Assembly (NCBI RefSeq): GCF_027853245.1
Contig: NZ_JAPTZM010000004.1
Source of the DNA: Atlantibacter subterraneus
GTDB taxonomy: Bacteria > Pseudomonadota > Gammaproteobacteria > Enterobacterales > Enterobacteriaceae
Reading direction: 5' to 3' (one strand)
Length of the DNA stretch: 64,000 nt
Shown: piece after piece, positions 1 through 8,816 of the stretch
How positions within the stretch are numbered: position 1 is the first letter of the stretch
Layout of the letters: each line of letters opens with the position of its first letter
Program-made: the position numbers and the translations under genes
The notes under the pieces: generated by a model
The model's input: only the letters and a program-made list of their open reading frames with translations
Database searches by the model: none
Told to the model about the DNA's origin: nothing

Positions 1-473
1 CAGCCGATGGTTTCGCCAAGCCAGGTCGCCGCCGGTACGCCGCCGATATTGGCGATGGTCAGCCCCATAAACATGGTAGCGACCGCGCTGGCCTGTTTAT
101 GCTTCGGCACCACGCTTGCCGCTACCACCGATCCCAGGCCGAAAAACGCGCCGTGATTCAGGCTGGTGATAATGCGCGACACCATCAGGGTGGCGTAATC
201 CGGCGCGATGGCGGACAGCACGTTGCCGAGCGTGAAAATCGCCATCAGGAAAATCAGCGCGCTGCGCCGGGCGCGATGCGACAGCAGCAGCGTCATCAGC
301 GGCGCACCGACCATCACGCCTACCGCATAGGCGCTGATCAGCATCCCGGCGGCGGGGATCGACACGTCTACCCCTTTTGCGATGACCGGCAGCAGCCCCA
401 TCGGTGAAAATTCTGTCGTACCGATCCCAAACGCGCCGATAGCCAGCGCCAGCAGCGGAGTGTTTATTTTCAT
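1..473 (-). CDS. ydhP: YdhP, MFS transporter (partial; C-terminus beyond window)
   Basis: Inner-membrane transporter of the major facilitator family (the group often labelled arabinose-efflux-like); its natural substrate is not settled. About 157 N-terminal codons are present, reading leftward from an ATG at 473 (MKINTPLLALAIGAFGIGTT...), and the gene runs off the left edge. The visible part has the alternating hydrophobic segments of an MFS N-terminal half and the family start 'GTTEFSPMGLLPVIA'. Position next to ynhF and purR is the same as in E. coli. Identity is from recalled sequence similarity and synteny. Confidence 0.85.
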   Translation of the reverse strand, partial: MKINTPLLALAIGAFGIGTTEFSPMGLLPVIAKGVDVSIPAAGMLISAYAVGVMVGAPLMTLLLSHRARRSALIFLMAIFTLGNVLSAIAPDYATLMVSRIITSLNHGAFFGLGSVVAASVVPKHKQASAVATMFMGLTIANIGGVPAATWLGETIG

Positions 474-706
474 GGGTAAATTCCAGAAGTTATGTCGCTT
501 CACAGCGCTCTACGCAGGGCGACCTGTCAGAAAAAAGAAGCAAAGAGTGACATTTGTCACATCAGAAGGGAAGTAACCATTTTGGCAAAAGATTTTTGCA
601 CAATTGTGAATAATAGAGGCGGCTATTGAGAAGAGGAACCAAACACCAAAAAACCGCAATTTTCTGGTGTTTGTTAATGCCAAACGCGATCGAAATACAA
701 TTTTGT

Positions 707-796
707 TTAGTTCAGAACGGCAACTAAACCGGTTGCCACAATCAGTCCCAGCACGATAACGGTTGTCACCAGAGAAAATTTCAGGTCTGTGCTCAT
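707..796 (-). CDS. ynhF: YnhF, 29-residue membrane protein
   Basis: Very small single-span inner-membrane protein of unknown role. The 29 codons start MSTDLKFSLVTTVIVLGLIV, nearly identical to E. coli YnhF, which also sits between ydhP and purR. A short polar N-terminus is followed by one hydrophobic helix (residues about 8-28) and a stop directly after. A ribosome site 'aaggagagc' lies just upstream of the ATG. Too short for most gene callers. Confidence 0.9.
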   Translation of the reverse strand: MSTDLKFSLVTTVIVLGLIVATGLVAVLN

Positions 797-1026
797 TTTT
801 GCTCTCCTTGTTACCCACATTAAAAGTGTGTGCAGATCATTTTTGCATAAATTCAGACAAAAATACCACGGGATTTAAACTGATATGCGTTTTCCCTCTT
901 CCCCTTTTGCGCAAGATCAGACAAAATCCGTCGCTACCTTATTTTTCACCAGCCATTGACCCCCTCCTTTTGATGTCGCAATCCCCGACATGATGCAACC
1001 GAAATGTTGCGGACCGAGGTTGGCAT

Positions 1027-1042
1027 AGGCAAACGTTTAACC
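1027..1042 (+). promoter_or_regulatory. PurR operator 1 (purR autoregulation)
   Basis: The 16-mer aggcaaacgtttaacc fits the PurR consensus ACGCAAACGTTTGCGT around its central CG, 42 bp upstream of the purR start. E. coli purR is autoregulated through two operators downstream of its promoter; this matches the first. Confidence 0.85.
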
Positions 1043-1083
1043 TGTGATGAACAGGGGCTCGGAGAGGGTCTGGAGTAACAAGA

Positions 1084-2109
1084 ATGGCAACAATAAAAGA
1101 TGTCGCTAAACGCGCAAACGTTTCCACTACAACTGTGTCGCACGTTATTAACAAAACCCGCTTTGTTGCGGAAGAAACGCGCAATGCAGTCTGGGCAGCT
1201 ATTAAGGAATTGCACTATTCCCCCAGCGCCGTGGCACGCAGCTTAAAAGTTAACCACACCAAATCCATCGGTTTGCTGGCTACCAGCAGCGAAGCGCCCT
1301 ATTTTGCTGAAATCATTGAAGCCGTAGAAAACAGCTGCTTCAGCAAAGGCTATACCCTGATCCTCGGCAACGCCCACAACAACCAGGAAAAACAGCGCGC
1401 TTATCTGTCAATGATGGCGCAAAAGCGCGTCGACGGTTTACTGGTGATGTGCTCCGAATACCCGGAATCGCTGCTGTCGACACTGGAAGAGTACCGACAT
1501 ATCCCGATGGTGGTAATGGACTGGGGCGAAGCCAAAGCCGACTTCACCGACTCGGTGATCGATAACGCCTTCCAGGGCGGCTACATGGCTGGCCGCTATC
1601 TGATTGAACGCGGCCACCGCGAAATCGGCGTGATCCCCGGCCCGCTGGAGCGCAACACCGGCGCGGGCCGTCTGGCCGGTTTCCTGAAAGCGCTGGAAGA
1701 AGTGCAAATCGCCGTGCCGGAAAACTGGATTGTGCAGGGTGATTTCGAACCCGAATCCGGCTATCGCGCGATGCAGCAAATCCTTTCCCAGCAGCCGCGT
1801 CCTACCGCCGTGTTCTGCGGCGGCGACGTAATGGCGATGGGCGCGATTTGCGCCGCTGATGAGATGGGCCTGCGGGTGCCGCAGGATATTTCGGTGATCG
1901 GTTATGACAATGTGCGCAACGCGCGCTACTTTAGCCCGGCGTTGACCACCATCCACCAGCCGAAAGATTCGCTGGGCGAAACCGCGTTTAATATGCTGCT
2001 CGACCGCATCGTCAATAAGCGCGAAGAGTCGCAAACCATCGAGGTACACCCGCGCCTGATCGAACGCCGTTCCGTGGCGGACGGTCCGTTCCGCGATTAC
2101 CGCCGTTAA
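1084..2109 (+). CDS. purR: PurR, purine repressor
   Basis: LacI/GalR-family repressor of purine biosynthesis; binds DNA with hypoxanthine or guanine as corepressor. 341 residues, the E. coli length. The N-terminus (MATIKDVAKRANVSTTTVSH) is the helix-turn-helix, followed by the hinge helix (about residues 48-56, SPSAVARSLKV) that inserts in the minor groove, then the periplasmic-binding-protein-like effector domain. The start follows a 'ggagtaacaaga' leader. It is flanked and internally marked by PurR boxes, so autoregulation is likely. Convergent with punR. Confidence 0.97.
   Translation: MATIKDVAKRANVSTTTVSHVINKTRFVAEETRNAVWAAIKELHYSPSAVARSLKVNHTKSIGLLATSSEAPYFAEIIEAVENSCFSKGYTLILGNAHNNQEKQRAYLSMMAQKRVDGLLVMCSEYPESLLSTLEEYRHIPMVVMDWGEAKADFTDSVIDNAFQGGYMAGRYLIERGHREIGVIPGPLERNTGAGRLAGFLKALEEVQIAVPENWIVQGDFEPESGYRAMQQILSQQPRPTAVFCGGDVMAMGAICAADEMGLRVPQDISVIGYDNVRNARYFSPALTTIHQPKDSLGETAFNMLLDRIVNKREESQTIEVHPRLIERRSVADGPFRDYRR
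1111..1126 (+). promoter_or_regulatory. PurR operator 2, inside purR
   Basis: The 16-mer cgcgcaaacgtttcca over codons 10-15 of purR matches the PurR box core GCAAACGTTT. E. coli purR has a second autoregulatory operator in the same place inside the coding sequence. Confidence 0.75.
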
Positions 2110-2116
2110 TCCTGCC

Positions 2117-2137
2117 GGAGCCGGTTATTCCGGCTCC
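2117..2137. terminator. Hairpin between convergent purR and punR
   Basis: Perfect 8-bp stem GGAGCCGG / CCGGCTCC with a 5-base loop, overlapping the punR stop codon and 8 bp past the purR stop. It has no clear T-run on either side, so terminator function is an inference from position. Confidence 0.4.
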
Positions 2138-3036
2138 ATCAACCACTCCCGGTTCAGCGTTTCGCTGTCTCCCAGATATTCCAGCAGCCACAATAGCGCA
2201 GGCGACGTATCGGTCTGTTTCCACGTCAGGCAGCACGGGGAATCCGGGAACGGATCGTCGAGCGTTAGCTTTTTCCAGCGCCCGGCGACGACCGGATCGT
2301 GGGCCACGTGCGCAGGCACCATCCCCACGCATAAGCCATTGTTAAGGCACTCCACCGCCGTCGCCCAGTCAGGCACCACCACGCGGCGCTGATTATCCAG
2401 CAGCCAGGTGGTGCGCTTGGGCAGCGAGCGCGAGGTATCTTCCAGCACCAGCGACGGCCACTGGCGCAGCTGGTCATCGCTGAGCGGCGCGTTTTCCTTC
2501 GCCAGCGGATGGTCGGCGCTGGCCACGCACTGCCAGCTTAGCGGCCCCATATCGCGAAACGCGAAACGCCCGCCCACCGGGATTGCCTTGGTCGCGCCAA
2601 TTGCCAGCTCAACGCGCCCGTCCGACAGCGCATCCCACACGCCGTTGAACACCTCCTGGGCGACAATCAGCTCCACGTCGTCGAAATGGCGATAGAAATC
2701 GAGGATCAGCTGCCGGGTGCGCGCCGGTTTTACGATGTTGTCCACGGCGATAGAGAGCTGGCCGCGCCAGCCGTTAGCAATCTGCTGGCACTGCTGGCGG
2801 GTGACCATCATTTTTCTGATAACAGAACGGCCTTCCTTCAAAAACCACGCCCCGGCGGGCGTCAGCTCGACTTCCCGGTGGCGGCGGATAAACAGCGGAA
2901 CCGCCAGCCATTCTTCCAGTTGCTTAACGGTATAGCTCACCGCAGACGGCACCCGGTGCAGTTCCTGCGCTGCCGCGCTGAAACTGCCGTTACGTGCAAC
3001 CGCATCAATCACTTCCAGAGAATATTCAGACCACAT
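2125..3036 (-). CDS. punR: PunR (YdhB), LysR-type activator of punC
   Basis: LysR-family transcription regulator, 303 residues. The winged helix-turn-helix is at residues 1-60 (MWSEYSLEVIDAVARNGSFS...AAQELHRVPSAVSYTVKQLE), followed by a substrate-binding domain. In E. coli YdhB was renamed PunR after it was shown to activate the divergent neighbour punC for use of purine nucleosides. The 123-bp gap to punC here is the expected place for its operator. Identity rests on sequence and the conserved divergent pair. Confidence 0.9.
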   Translation of the reverse strand: MWSEYSLEVIDAVARNGSFSAAAQELHRVPSAVSYTVKQLEEWLAVPLFIRRHREVELTPAGAWFLKEGRSVIRKMMVTRQQCQQIANGWRGQLSIAVDNIVKPARTRQLILDFYRHFDDVELIVAQEVFNGVWDALSDGRVELAIGATKAIPVGGRFAFRDMGPLSWQCVASADHPLAKENAPLSDDQLRQWPSLVLEDTSRSLPKRTTWLLDNQRRVVVPDWATAVECLNNGLCVGMVPAHVAHDPVVAGRWKKLTLDDPFPDSPCCLTWKQTDTSPALLWLLEYLGDSETLNREWLMEPE

Positions 3037-3159
3037 TTTCTGCCTGCAAAAATTTTGAAAGGAACGTGCAAATATTACCGTTTCACAACGGCGATTGCAC
3101 TTTTGTACACTCCTGCGTCCGTAATAAGCGTTATCAGATCAAAAAAGAAGAGAATTACC

Positions 3160-4362
3160 ATGCGTCCTTCACGAGGTTTTTTAGTCTGGCTGGCGGGGTT
3201 AAGCGTTCTGGGCTTCCTGGCCACCGATATGTATCTACCGGCGTTTGCCGCTATTCAACAGGATTTGGGCACCGAGGCTTCCGCCGTCAGCGCCAGCCTG
3301 AGCCTGTTTCTGGCCGGATTTGCCGTTGCGCAACTGGCGTGGGGACCGTTGTCCGACCGCTATGGCCGTAAGCCGATCCTGCTGGCCGGGCTGAGTATTT
3401 TTGCCGTGGGCTGCCTCGGCATGCTGTGGGTGGAAAACGCCGCCATGCTGCTGGCGCTGCGCTTTGTCCAGGCGGTGGGCGTCTGTGCCGCCGCGGTAAC
3501 CTGGCAGGCCCTGGTCACGGATTACTATCCGGCGACCCGCACCAACCGTATTTTCGCCACCATCATGCCGCTGGTGGCCCTGTCGCCCGCCCTCGCCCCG
3601 CTGCTGGGCAGCTGGCTGCTGCACCATTTCGACTGGAAAGTGATCTTCCTGGTGCTGTTCGCCGTGACCCTGGCGCTGATGATCCCGGCGCTGCGCCTGA
3701 AGCCACGCAGCCAGGCGCACCATGCCGACGCGCCGTCGCTCAGCTTTATCACCCTGCTGCGCTCGAAAACCTACCGTGGCAACGTGCTGATCTATGCAGG
3801 CTGCTCCGCCAGCTTCTTCGCCTGGCTGACCGGCTCGCCGTTTATCCTTAATGATATGGGCTATGGCCCGACGGCTATCGGCCTGAGCTATGTGCCGCAG
3901 ACGATCGCCTTTCTGATTGGTGGTTACGGCTGCCGCAGCGCGCTGAAAAAATGGCATGGCCCGCAGATGCTGCCGTGGCTGCTGATCCTGTTTGCCCTGA
4001 GCGTGGTGGGCACCTGGGGCGCAGGACTGATGCCGAATCCCAGCCTGACGCTGATCCTAATCCCGTTCTGCCTGATGGCGGCGGTCAACGGCGCGATTTA
4101 CCCTATCGTGGTGGCCTCTGCGCTCCAGCCTTTCCCGCAGGCCACTGGCCGCGCCGCCGCGTTGCAAAACACTTTACAGCTCGGGCTGTGCTTCCTGTCC
4201 AGCCTGGCCGTTTCCTGGCTGGTGTCCTCCGCGCCGCTGCTCTCGACCACCAGCGTGATGTTGTCCACCGTGCTCATCGTCGCACTGGGCTACCGGATGC
4301 AGGTTACTGACAGCGCAACGGCGCAGCTGCGCCAGCCTGCCACGTCATCGCAAAGCTCCTGA
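3160..4362 (+). CDS. punC: PunC (YdhC), purine nucleoside MFS transporter
   Basis: Drug-resistance-type (DHA1, Bcr/CflA-like) MFS transporter with 12 predicted membrane segments, 400 residues, in the inner membrane; the E. coli protein takes up adenosine and related purine nucleosides. The start MRPSRGFLVWLAGLSVLGFL is chosen at 3160, where 'aagaagagaattacc' precedes the ATG; an open frame extends upstream through the intergenic region but is not needed. The MFS loop motif 'GPLSDRYGRKP' is visible around residue 65. Divergent from punR. Confidence 0.92.
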   Translation: MRPSRGFLVWLAGLSVLGFLATDMYLPAFAAIQQDLGTEASAVSASLSLFLAGFAVAQLAWGPLSDRYGRKPILLAGLSIFAVGCLGMLWVENAAMLLALRFVQAVGVCAAAVTWQALVTDYYPATRTNRIFATIMPLVALSPALAPLLGSWLLHHFDWKVIFLVLFAVTLALMIPALRLKPRSQAHHADAPSLSFITLLRSKTYRGNVLIYAGCSASFFAWLTGSPFILNDMGYGPTAIGLSYVPQTIAFLIGGYGCRSALKKWHGPQMLPWLLILFALSVVGTWGAGLMPNPSLTLILIPFCLMAAVNGAIYPIVVASALQPFPQATGRAAALQNTLQLGLCFLSSLAVSWLVSSAPLLSTTSVMLSTVLIVALGYRMQVTDSATAQLRQPATSSQSS

Positions 4363-4402
4363 TCCGCTTCGTCATTTTAATTAGACTGCTAATTATTTTT
4401 TA

Positions 4403-4431
4403 TTGAACCCCCGTTGGGTGAGTTCTATACT
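4403..4431 (+). promoter_or_regulatory. Sigma70-type promoter upstream of cfa
   Basis: TTGAAC and TATACT separated by exactly 17 bp, 185 bp upstream of the cfa ATG. This gives a long 5' leader, as for the distal cfa promoter of E. coli, whose leader is a target of small RNAs such as RydC. Confidence 0.7.
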
Positions 4432-4615
4432 GATTGGCAGTCTTCTTAAAATAAATTTTTAACGGATTTTTTATTTAGCACCACGGATGGCCTTTACGGT
4501 AAGGGCCTTCTCCCTTCCTCTGTTCTCGTCGGATTTCAGGCTCGCGGCATATTCCGCGAAATTTCTCGCCGCCCTGGCGTCAGGGTGATGTTCACAGCAC
4601 AGTGATGGAGAAGCT

Positions 4616-5764
4616 ATGAGTTCATCGTGTATAGAAGAAGTCGGATTACGGGACAACCAGTGGTTCCGCATCGTCAATGACCTGCTGAGCAAAGCGGGTG
4701 TCGCCATCAACGGCCCTTCCCCCGCTGACCTTCAGGTCAAAAACTCCGATTTTTATAAACGCGTTTTACAACAGGGATCGCTCGGTCTGGGCGAAAGCTA
4801 TATGGACGGCTGGTGGGAGTGCGAACGGCTGGACCAGTTTTTTACTAACGTGATCAAGGCGGGCCTGGAGAATCAGTTGCCGACCCACTTTAAGGATACC
4901 TTACGGGTACTGGGCGCACGTATTTTCAACCTCCAGACCCAAAAACGCGCCTGGATGGTGGGCAAAGAGCACTACGATTTAGGCAACGACCTGTTCAGCC
5001 ATATGTTGGACGGGCAGATGCAATACTCCTGCGGCTACTGGAAAACGGCTGACAATCTCGCCGACGCGCAGCGCGATAAGCTGCGGCTGATATGTGAAAA
5101 ACTCCAGTTGGCACCGGGGATGCGTATTCTGGATATCGGCTGCGGCTGGGGCGGGCTGGCGGAATTCGCCGCGCGTGAATACGGCGTATCCGTCACCGGG
5201 GTGACCATCTCCGCCGAACAGCAGAAAATGGCGCAGACGCGCTGTCAGGGGCTGGATGTCACCATTCTGTTGCAGGATTACCGCGACCTCAACGACCGTT
5301 TTGACCGGATCGTCTCGGTCGGCATGTTTGAGCACGTCGGCCCGAAAAACTATGCCACCTATTTCGAGGTGGTGAACCGCAATCTGGCTCCGGATGGGAT
5401 TTTCTTATTACATACCATCGGCTCGCGCAAAACCGATAACAATGTCGATCCGTGGATCGATAAGTATATTTTCCCCAACGGCTGCCTGCCCTCAATGCGC
5501 CATATCGTCGATGCCAGCGCAGATCATTTTGTGATGGAGGACTGGCATAACTTCGGCGCGGATTACGATAAGACGCTGATGGCCTGGCACGCGCGGTTTA
5601 TGGATGCCTGGCCTGGGCTGGCGGGCCATTATTCCGAGCGTTTCAAACGTATGTTCAGCTATTACCTGAACGCCTGCGCCGGGGCGTTTCGCGCCCGGGA
5701 TCTTCAGCTCTGGCAGGTCGTGTTTAGCCGGGGGATTGAGAACGGACTGCGCGTGGCGCGCTAA
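4616..5764 (+). CDS. cfa: Cfa, cyclopropane-fatty-acid phospholipid synthase
   Basis: Transfers a methylene group from S-adenosylmethionine to cis double bonds of membrane phospholipid acyl chains, a stationary-phase membrane modification. 382 residues, E. coli length. The SAM-binding motif ILDIGCGWGG lies near residue 170, and the C-terminal 'NACAGAFRARDLQLWQ' carries the conserved active-site cysteine. A good site 'gatggagaagct' precedes the ATG. A strong upstream promoter and a terminator bracket it as a single-gene unit. Confidence 0.97.
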   Translation: MSSSCIEEVGLRDNQWFRIVNDLLSKAGVAINGPSPADLQVKNSDFYKRVLQQGSLGLGESYMDGWWECERLDQFFTNVIKAGLENQLPTHFKDTLRVLGARIFNLQTQKRAWMVGKEHYDLGNDLFSHMLDGQMQYSCGYWKTADNLADAQRDKLRLICEKLQLAPGMRILDIGCGWGGLAEFAAREYGVSVTGVTISAEQQKMAQTRCQGLDVTILLQDYRDLNDRFDRIVSVGMFEHVGPKNYATYFEVVNRNLAPDGIFLLHTIGSRKTDNNVDPWIDKYIFPNGCLPSMRHIVDASADHFVMEDWHNFGADYDKTLMAWHARFMDAWPGLAGHYSERFKRMFSYYLNACAGAFRARDLQLWQVVFSRGIENGLRVAR

Positions 5765-5770
5765 ACATAA

Positions 5771-5793
5771 CCCCGGCGAGCCGGGGTTTTTTT
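5771..5793 (+). terminator. Rho-independent terminator after cfa
   Basis: CCCCGGC / GCCGGGG stem with a tiny loop followed by seven T, 6 bp after the cfa stop. Confidence 0.9.
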
Positions 5794-5798
5794 AGGGA

Positions 5799-6434
5799 TT
5801 ATGCGTCGGGGATTTTCGCCGCCGCTTCACGCGCGGCCAGCACGCGTTCAACCGTATCCACCACCGCCTGGGTTTGCGGATCGATTTCAATATTGATCCG
5901 CTGGCCGAGTTTTTTATTTCCCAGGGTCGTGCGCTGAAGCGTCTCGGGAATTAAATAAACGCAGAAACGGGAAGCAGTCACTTCCCCTACCGTCAGGCTA
6001 ATACCGTCAATGCCAATAAACCCTTTGTGTAAAATATACTTCATCAGGGTGGCATCCTGCGGTTTAAACCAGATTTGGCGGTTATTTTCCGAGGTTAATA
6101 TTTTTGAAACTTCCGCGGTGGTCATAATATGGCCGGACATCAAATGCCCGCCAATTTCATCGCTGAATTTCGCGGCGCGTTCAATATTCACCAGGTCACC
6201 CACCGCCAGCTCACCAAGATTAGTGATGCGCAGGGTTTCTTTCATTAGATCAAAGCTTACCCGGTTGCCGTCAATCTCGGTTACCGTCAGGCAACAGCCG
6301 TTGTGCGCCACCGACGCCCCGGTTTCGAGGCCTGGCAGCAGCGACGGCGGCAATTCCACCACGTGGGTGCGGAAATTCGGTTTCTCATCGATGGCGATAA
6401 TTTTCGCCACGCCCTGGACAATACCGGTAAACAT
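5799..6434 (-). CDS. ribC: Riboflavin synthase, alpha chain
   Basis: Dismutates two 6,7-dimethyl-8-ribityllumazine molecules to riboflavin and a pyrimidine product, the last step of riboflavin synthesis. 211 residues (E. coli 213); also called ribE. Starts MFTGIVQGVAKI, the invariant N-terminus; the open frame extends 20 codons upstream but the internal ATG at 6434 fits the family. Two repeated beta-barrel halves are visible: residues about 1-95 with 'NGCCLTV' and about 97-190 with 'GIDGISLTVGEV'. Confidence 0.95.
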   Translation of the reverse strand: MFTGIVQGVAKIIAIDEKPNFRTHVVELPPSLLPGLETGASVAHNGCCLTVTEIDGNRVSFDLMKETLRITNLGELAVGDLVNIERAAKFSDEIGGHLMSGHIMTTAEVSKILTSENNRQIWFKPQDATLMKYILHKGFIGIDGISLTVGEVTASRFCVYLIPETLQRTTLGNKKLGQRINIEIDPQTQAVVDTVERVLAAREAAAKIPDA

Positions 6435-6653
6435 AAGGCTAACTCCTGAATTACAGCAAACTGGCAAAGCGCCATTCACACCATGCATGCACAATAACAG
6501 CTGGAAATTCAGCTTGCCAGTAGGTTACACAATTCACTGGCTTAATAATGAACTCCCGCTACAATAGTCTGACTATTCCCCTGCAACCTCTTCTTGCTGC
6601 CACCGTTGGCGGCTTTTTGTTTTTCATATAACAACAATATAAAAGGTGTTCTC

Positions 6654-8027
6654 GTGCAGAAGTATTTTGTCGAAGCGCGTCAGTTATTAGCTCTGGCGAT
6701 CCCGGTGATCCTCGCGCAAATCGCCCAAACCTCAATGGGATTCGTCGATACGGTGATGGCCGGTGGTTACAGCGCCACCGATATGGCCGCCGTCGCCATT
6801 GGCACCTCGGTGTGGCTGCCTGCCATTCTGTTCGGTCACGGCCTGCTGCTGGCGCTCACGCCGGTGATCGCCCAGCTCAACGGCTCAGGGCGGCGCGACC
6901 GCGTGGCCCATCAGGTCCAGCAAGGCTTCTGGCTGGCTGGCATGGTGTCGCTGTTAGTGATGTTGGTGCTGTGGAATGCCGGTTATATCATCCACGCCAT
7001 GCACGATATCGACCCGCTGATGGCCGATAAAGCCGTCGGTTACCTGCGGGCGCTGCTGTGGGGCGCGCCGGGCTATCTGTTTTTCCAGGTAATGCGTAAC
7101 CAGTGCGAAGGGCTGGCGAAAACCAAACCCGGCATGGTGATGGGCTTTATTGGCCTGTTAGTTAACATTCCGGTGAACTATATCTTTATTTACGGCCATT
7201 TCAGGATGCCGGAACTGGGCGGCGTCGGCTGCGGCGTGGCGACGGCGGCGGTGTACTGGGTGATGTTTATCGCCATGCGTTCTTACGTCACCCGCGCCCG
7301 TTCAATGCGCGATATTCGCAGCACCTCAGGGTTCCAGAAACCAGACTGGTCAGTGTTGAAACGTCTGACCCAACTGGGTTTGCCCATCGCGCTGGCGCTG
7401 TTTTTCGAAGTCACGCTGTTTGCGGTCGTGGCATTGCTGGTATCCCCGCTGGGGATTGTCAACGTGGCCGGTCACCAGATCGCCCTTAACTTCAGCTCGC
7501 TGATGTTCGTGCTGCCGCTGTCGCTGGGCGCGGCAGTGACCATCCGCGTGGGCTATCGACTGGGTCAGGGTTCAACCCTGGAAGCGCAAACCGCCGCCCG
7601 GACCGGGCTGGGCGTCGGCGTGTGCATGGCGGTGTTTACCGCGCTGTTCACGGTGATTTTCCGCGAGCCTATCGCCCTGCTGTATAACGACAATCCGGCG
7701 GTTATCGCTCTTGCTACCCAGTTGATGCTGCTGGCAGCGATTTATCAGATCTCCGACTCCATCCAGGTGATCGGCAGCGGCATTCTGCGCGGTTATAAAG
7801 ATACGCGTTCGATTTTCTTTATCACTTTTACCGCCTACTGGGTTCTGGGTTTGCCGAGCGGCTATATTCTGGCGCTGACCGACTGGGTCGTCGCGCCGAT
7901 GGGTCCGGCGGGATTCTGGATGGGCTTTATTATCGGGCTGACCTCAGCGGCAATTTTGATGATGCTGCGAATGCGTTTCCTGCAGCGCCAACCGTCTTCG
8001 GTGATTTTGCAGCGCGCGGCGCGCTAA
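6654..8027 (+). CDS. mdtK: MdtK (NorM), MATE multidrug exporter
   Basis: Cation-coupled multidrug efflux pump of the MATE family, inner membrane, 12 predicted helices, 457 residues as in E. coli. The start is GTG at 6654 (reading MQKYFVEARQLLALAIPVIL), supported by an 'aaaaggtgttctc' site and by the family N-terminus; the longer frame from 6594 has no support. Closely similar to E. coli MdtK along the whole length, including 'GYSATDMAAVAIG' and 'GVGCGVATAAVYWVM'. Followed by its own terminator, then a tRNA gene. Confidence 0.95.
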   Translation: MQKYFVEARQLLALAIPVILAQIAQTSMGFVDTVMAGGYSATDMAAVAIGTSVWLPAILFGHGLLLALTPVIAQLNGSGRRDRVAHQVQQGFWLAGMVSLLVMLVLWNAGYIIHAMHDIDPLMADKAVGYLRALLWGAPGYLFFQVMRNQCEGLAKTKPGMVMGFIGLLVNIPVNYIFIYGHFRMPELGGVGCGVATAAVYWVMFIAMRSYVTRARSMRDIRSTSGFQKPDWSVLKRLTQLGLPIALALFFEVTLFAVVALLVSPLGIVNVAGHQIALNFSSLMFVLPLSLGAAVTIRVGYRLGQGSTLEAQTAARTGLGVGVCMAVFTALFTVIFREPIALLYNDNPAVIALATQLMLLAAIYQISDSIQVIGSGILRGYKDTRSIFFITFTAYWVLGLPSGYILALTDWVVAPMGPAGFWMGFIIGLTSAAILMMLRMRFLQRQPSSVILQRAAR

Positions 8028-8032
8028 TGTTC

Positions 8033-8056
8033 AAGGGCATCTGCGGATGCCCTTTT
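8033..8056 (+). terminator. Rho-independent terminator after mdtK
   Basis: 9-bp stem AAGGGCATC / GATGCCCTT with a 4-base loop, ending in TTTT, 5 bp after the mdtK stop. Confidence 0.9.
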
Positions 8057-8201
8057 AATTTCAGGCTAAGGTACTGATTACTTTCTCCCCGTTTTGCGCA
8101 GTTGCGCAGCAATCGCGTGAAATCCGGAAGAAAATTGCCATTTTCCCCTTGCAAGCCTCCAGGGCTGCCGCTAATATTCGTCCCCGCTGTCACACAGTAA
8201 T

Positions 8202-8278
8202 GCGTTCATAGCTCAGTTGGTTAGAGCACCACCTTGACATGGTGGGGGTCGTTGGTTCGAGTCCAATCGAACGCACCA
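8202..8278 (+). tRNA. valV: tRNA-Val (anticodon GAC)
   Basis: 77-nt tRNA with encoded CCA. Anticodon GAC is at 8236-8238, with the T-loop TTCGAGT at 8256-8262 and the D-arm AGCTCAGTTGGTTAGAGC. Almost identical to E. coli valV, which also follows mdtK; E. coli has a second copy (valW) here that is absent. One oddity: acceptor position 7 (A8208) faces C8268, a mismatch, where E. coli valV has an A-T pair. The symbol is assigned by synteny. Confidence 0.95.
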
Positions 8279-8519
8279 TATTTTCTCCCGGTTTTCTTCT
8301 ACTTATTCCCTGTTAGCCACATTGCGTATAGATCTGCGCTCAACCCTGTCTGAAACAGTTTCACAGAGTTGCGCAAACGCCATGGCACAGCCCGACGGCA
8401 TATTTTTTTGTGATTGATGTGCAAACGGGCCGCCGTAAAATACTGAGCCCTTGAAGATTGAGATTTACGGTCTGCATCGGCCTCTGAAAAAGGGGCGAAG
8501 ATTTTGAGCGGCAAAGGTA
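8279..8519. other. Gap between tRNA-Val and fumD
   Basis: 240 bp with no recognisable gene, repeat or integrase remnant. It follows a tRNA 3' end, a common integration site, but no copy of the tRNA end is repeated here. Confidence 0.5.
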
Positions 8520-8735
8520 TTACTGTTGGGGCGCCAGCGCCTTAACCACCCTCTCCATGGCCTCGGTCGTGAGTTCGCTGCGTTTCATTTTTTGATTAGC
8601 GAGAGAAGTTCTGACCACGCCGGCAATGACAACATGTTTAGGCTCCTGGCCCAGATCGCGCATTTCCAGCACCACTTTGCCCACGACGCGGCACATTTCC
8701 TGGTATAACTCTTCATCTTTAACTATTTTGCTCAT
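8520..8735 (-). CDS. fumD: FumD (YdhZ), small fumarase D
   Basis: 71-residue protein matching E. coli YdhZ/FumD (recalled 'EDELYREMCRVVGKVVLEMRDLGQEPKH' region; here KDEELYQEMCRVVGKVVLEM). The E. coli protein has been reported to hydrate fumarate to malate. No membrane or signal segment. In E. coli it also lies beside pykF. The function assignment is from the family report, not from motifs in this sequence. Confidence 0.88.
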   Translation of the reverse strand: MSKIVKDEELYQEMCRVVGKVVLEMRDLGQEPKHVVIAGVVRTSLANQKMKRSELTTEAMERVVKALAPQQ

Positions 8736-8785
8736 GCGTATCCACTTTCAACAATCCAGTTTTCAAAACGACTCTGGAAAATAGG

Positions 8786-8807
8786 GGCCACCTGACAACA
8801 GGCGGCC
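8786..8807 (-). terminator. Hairpin downstream of osmC
   Basis: 9-bp stem (GGCCGCCTG / CAGGTGGCC on the minus strand, one G-T pair) with a 4-base loop, 9 bp past the osmC stop. The T-run is weak (CCTATTTT). Confidence 0.5.
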
Positions 8808-8816
8808 TTTATGCGA

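Noticed and set aside
2686..3159. Upstream extension of punC to 2686
   Set aside because: The extension runs through punR on the other strand and the divergent promoter region; the start at 3160 fits the family.
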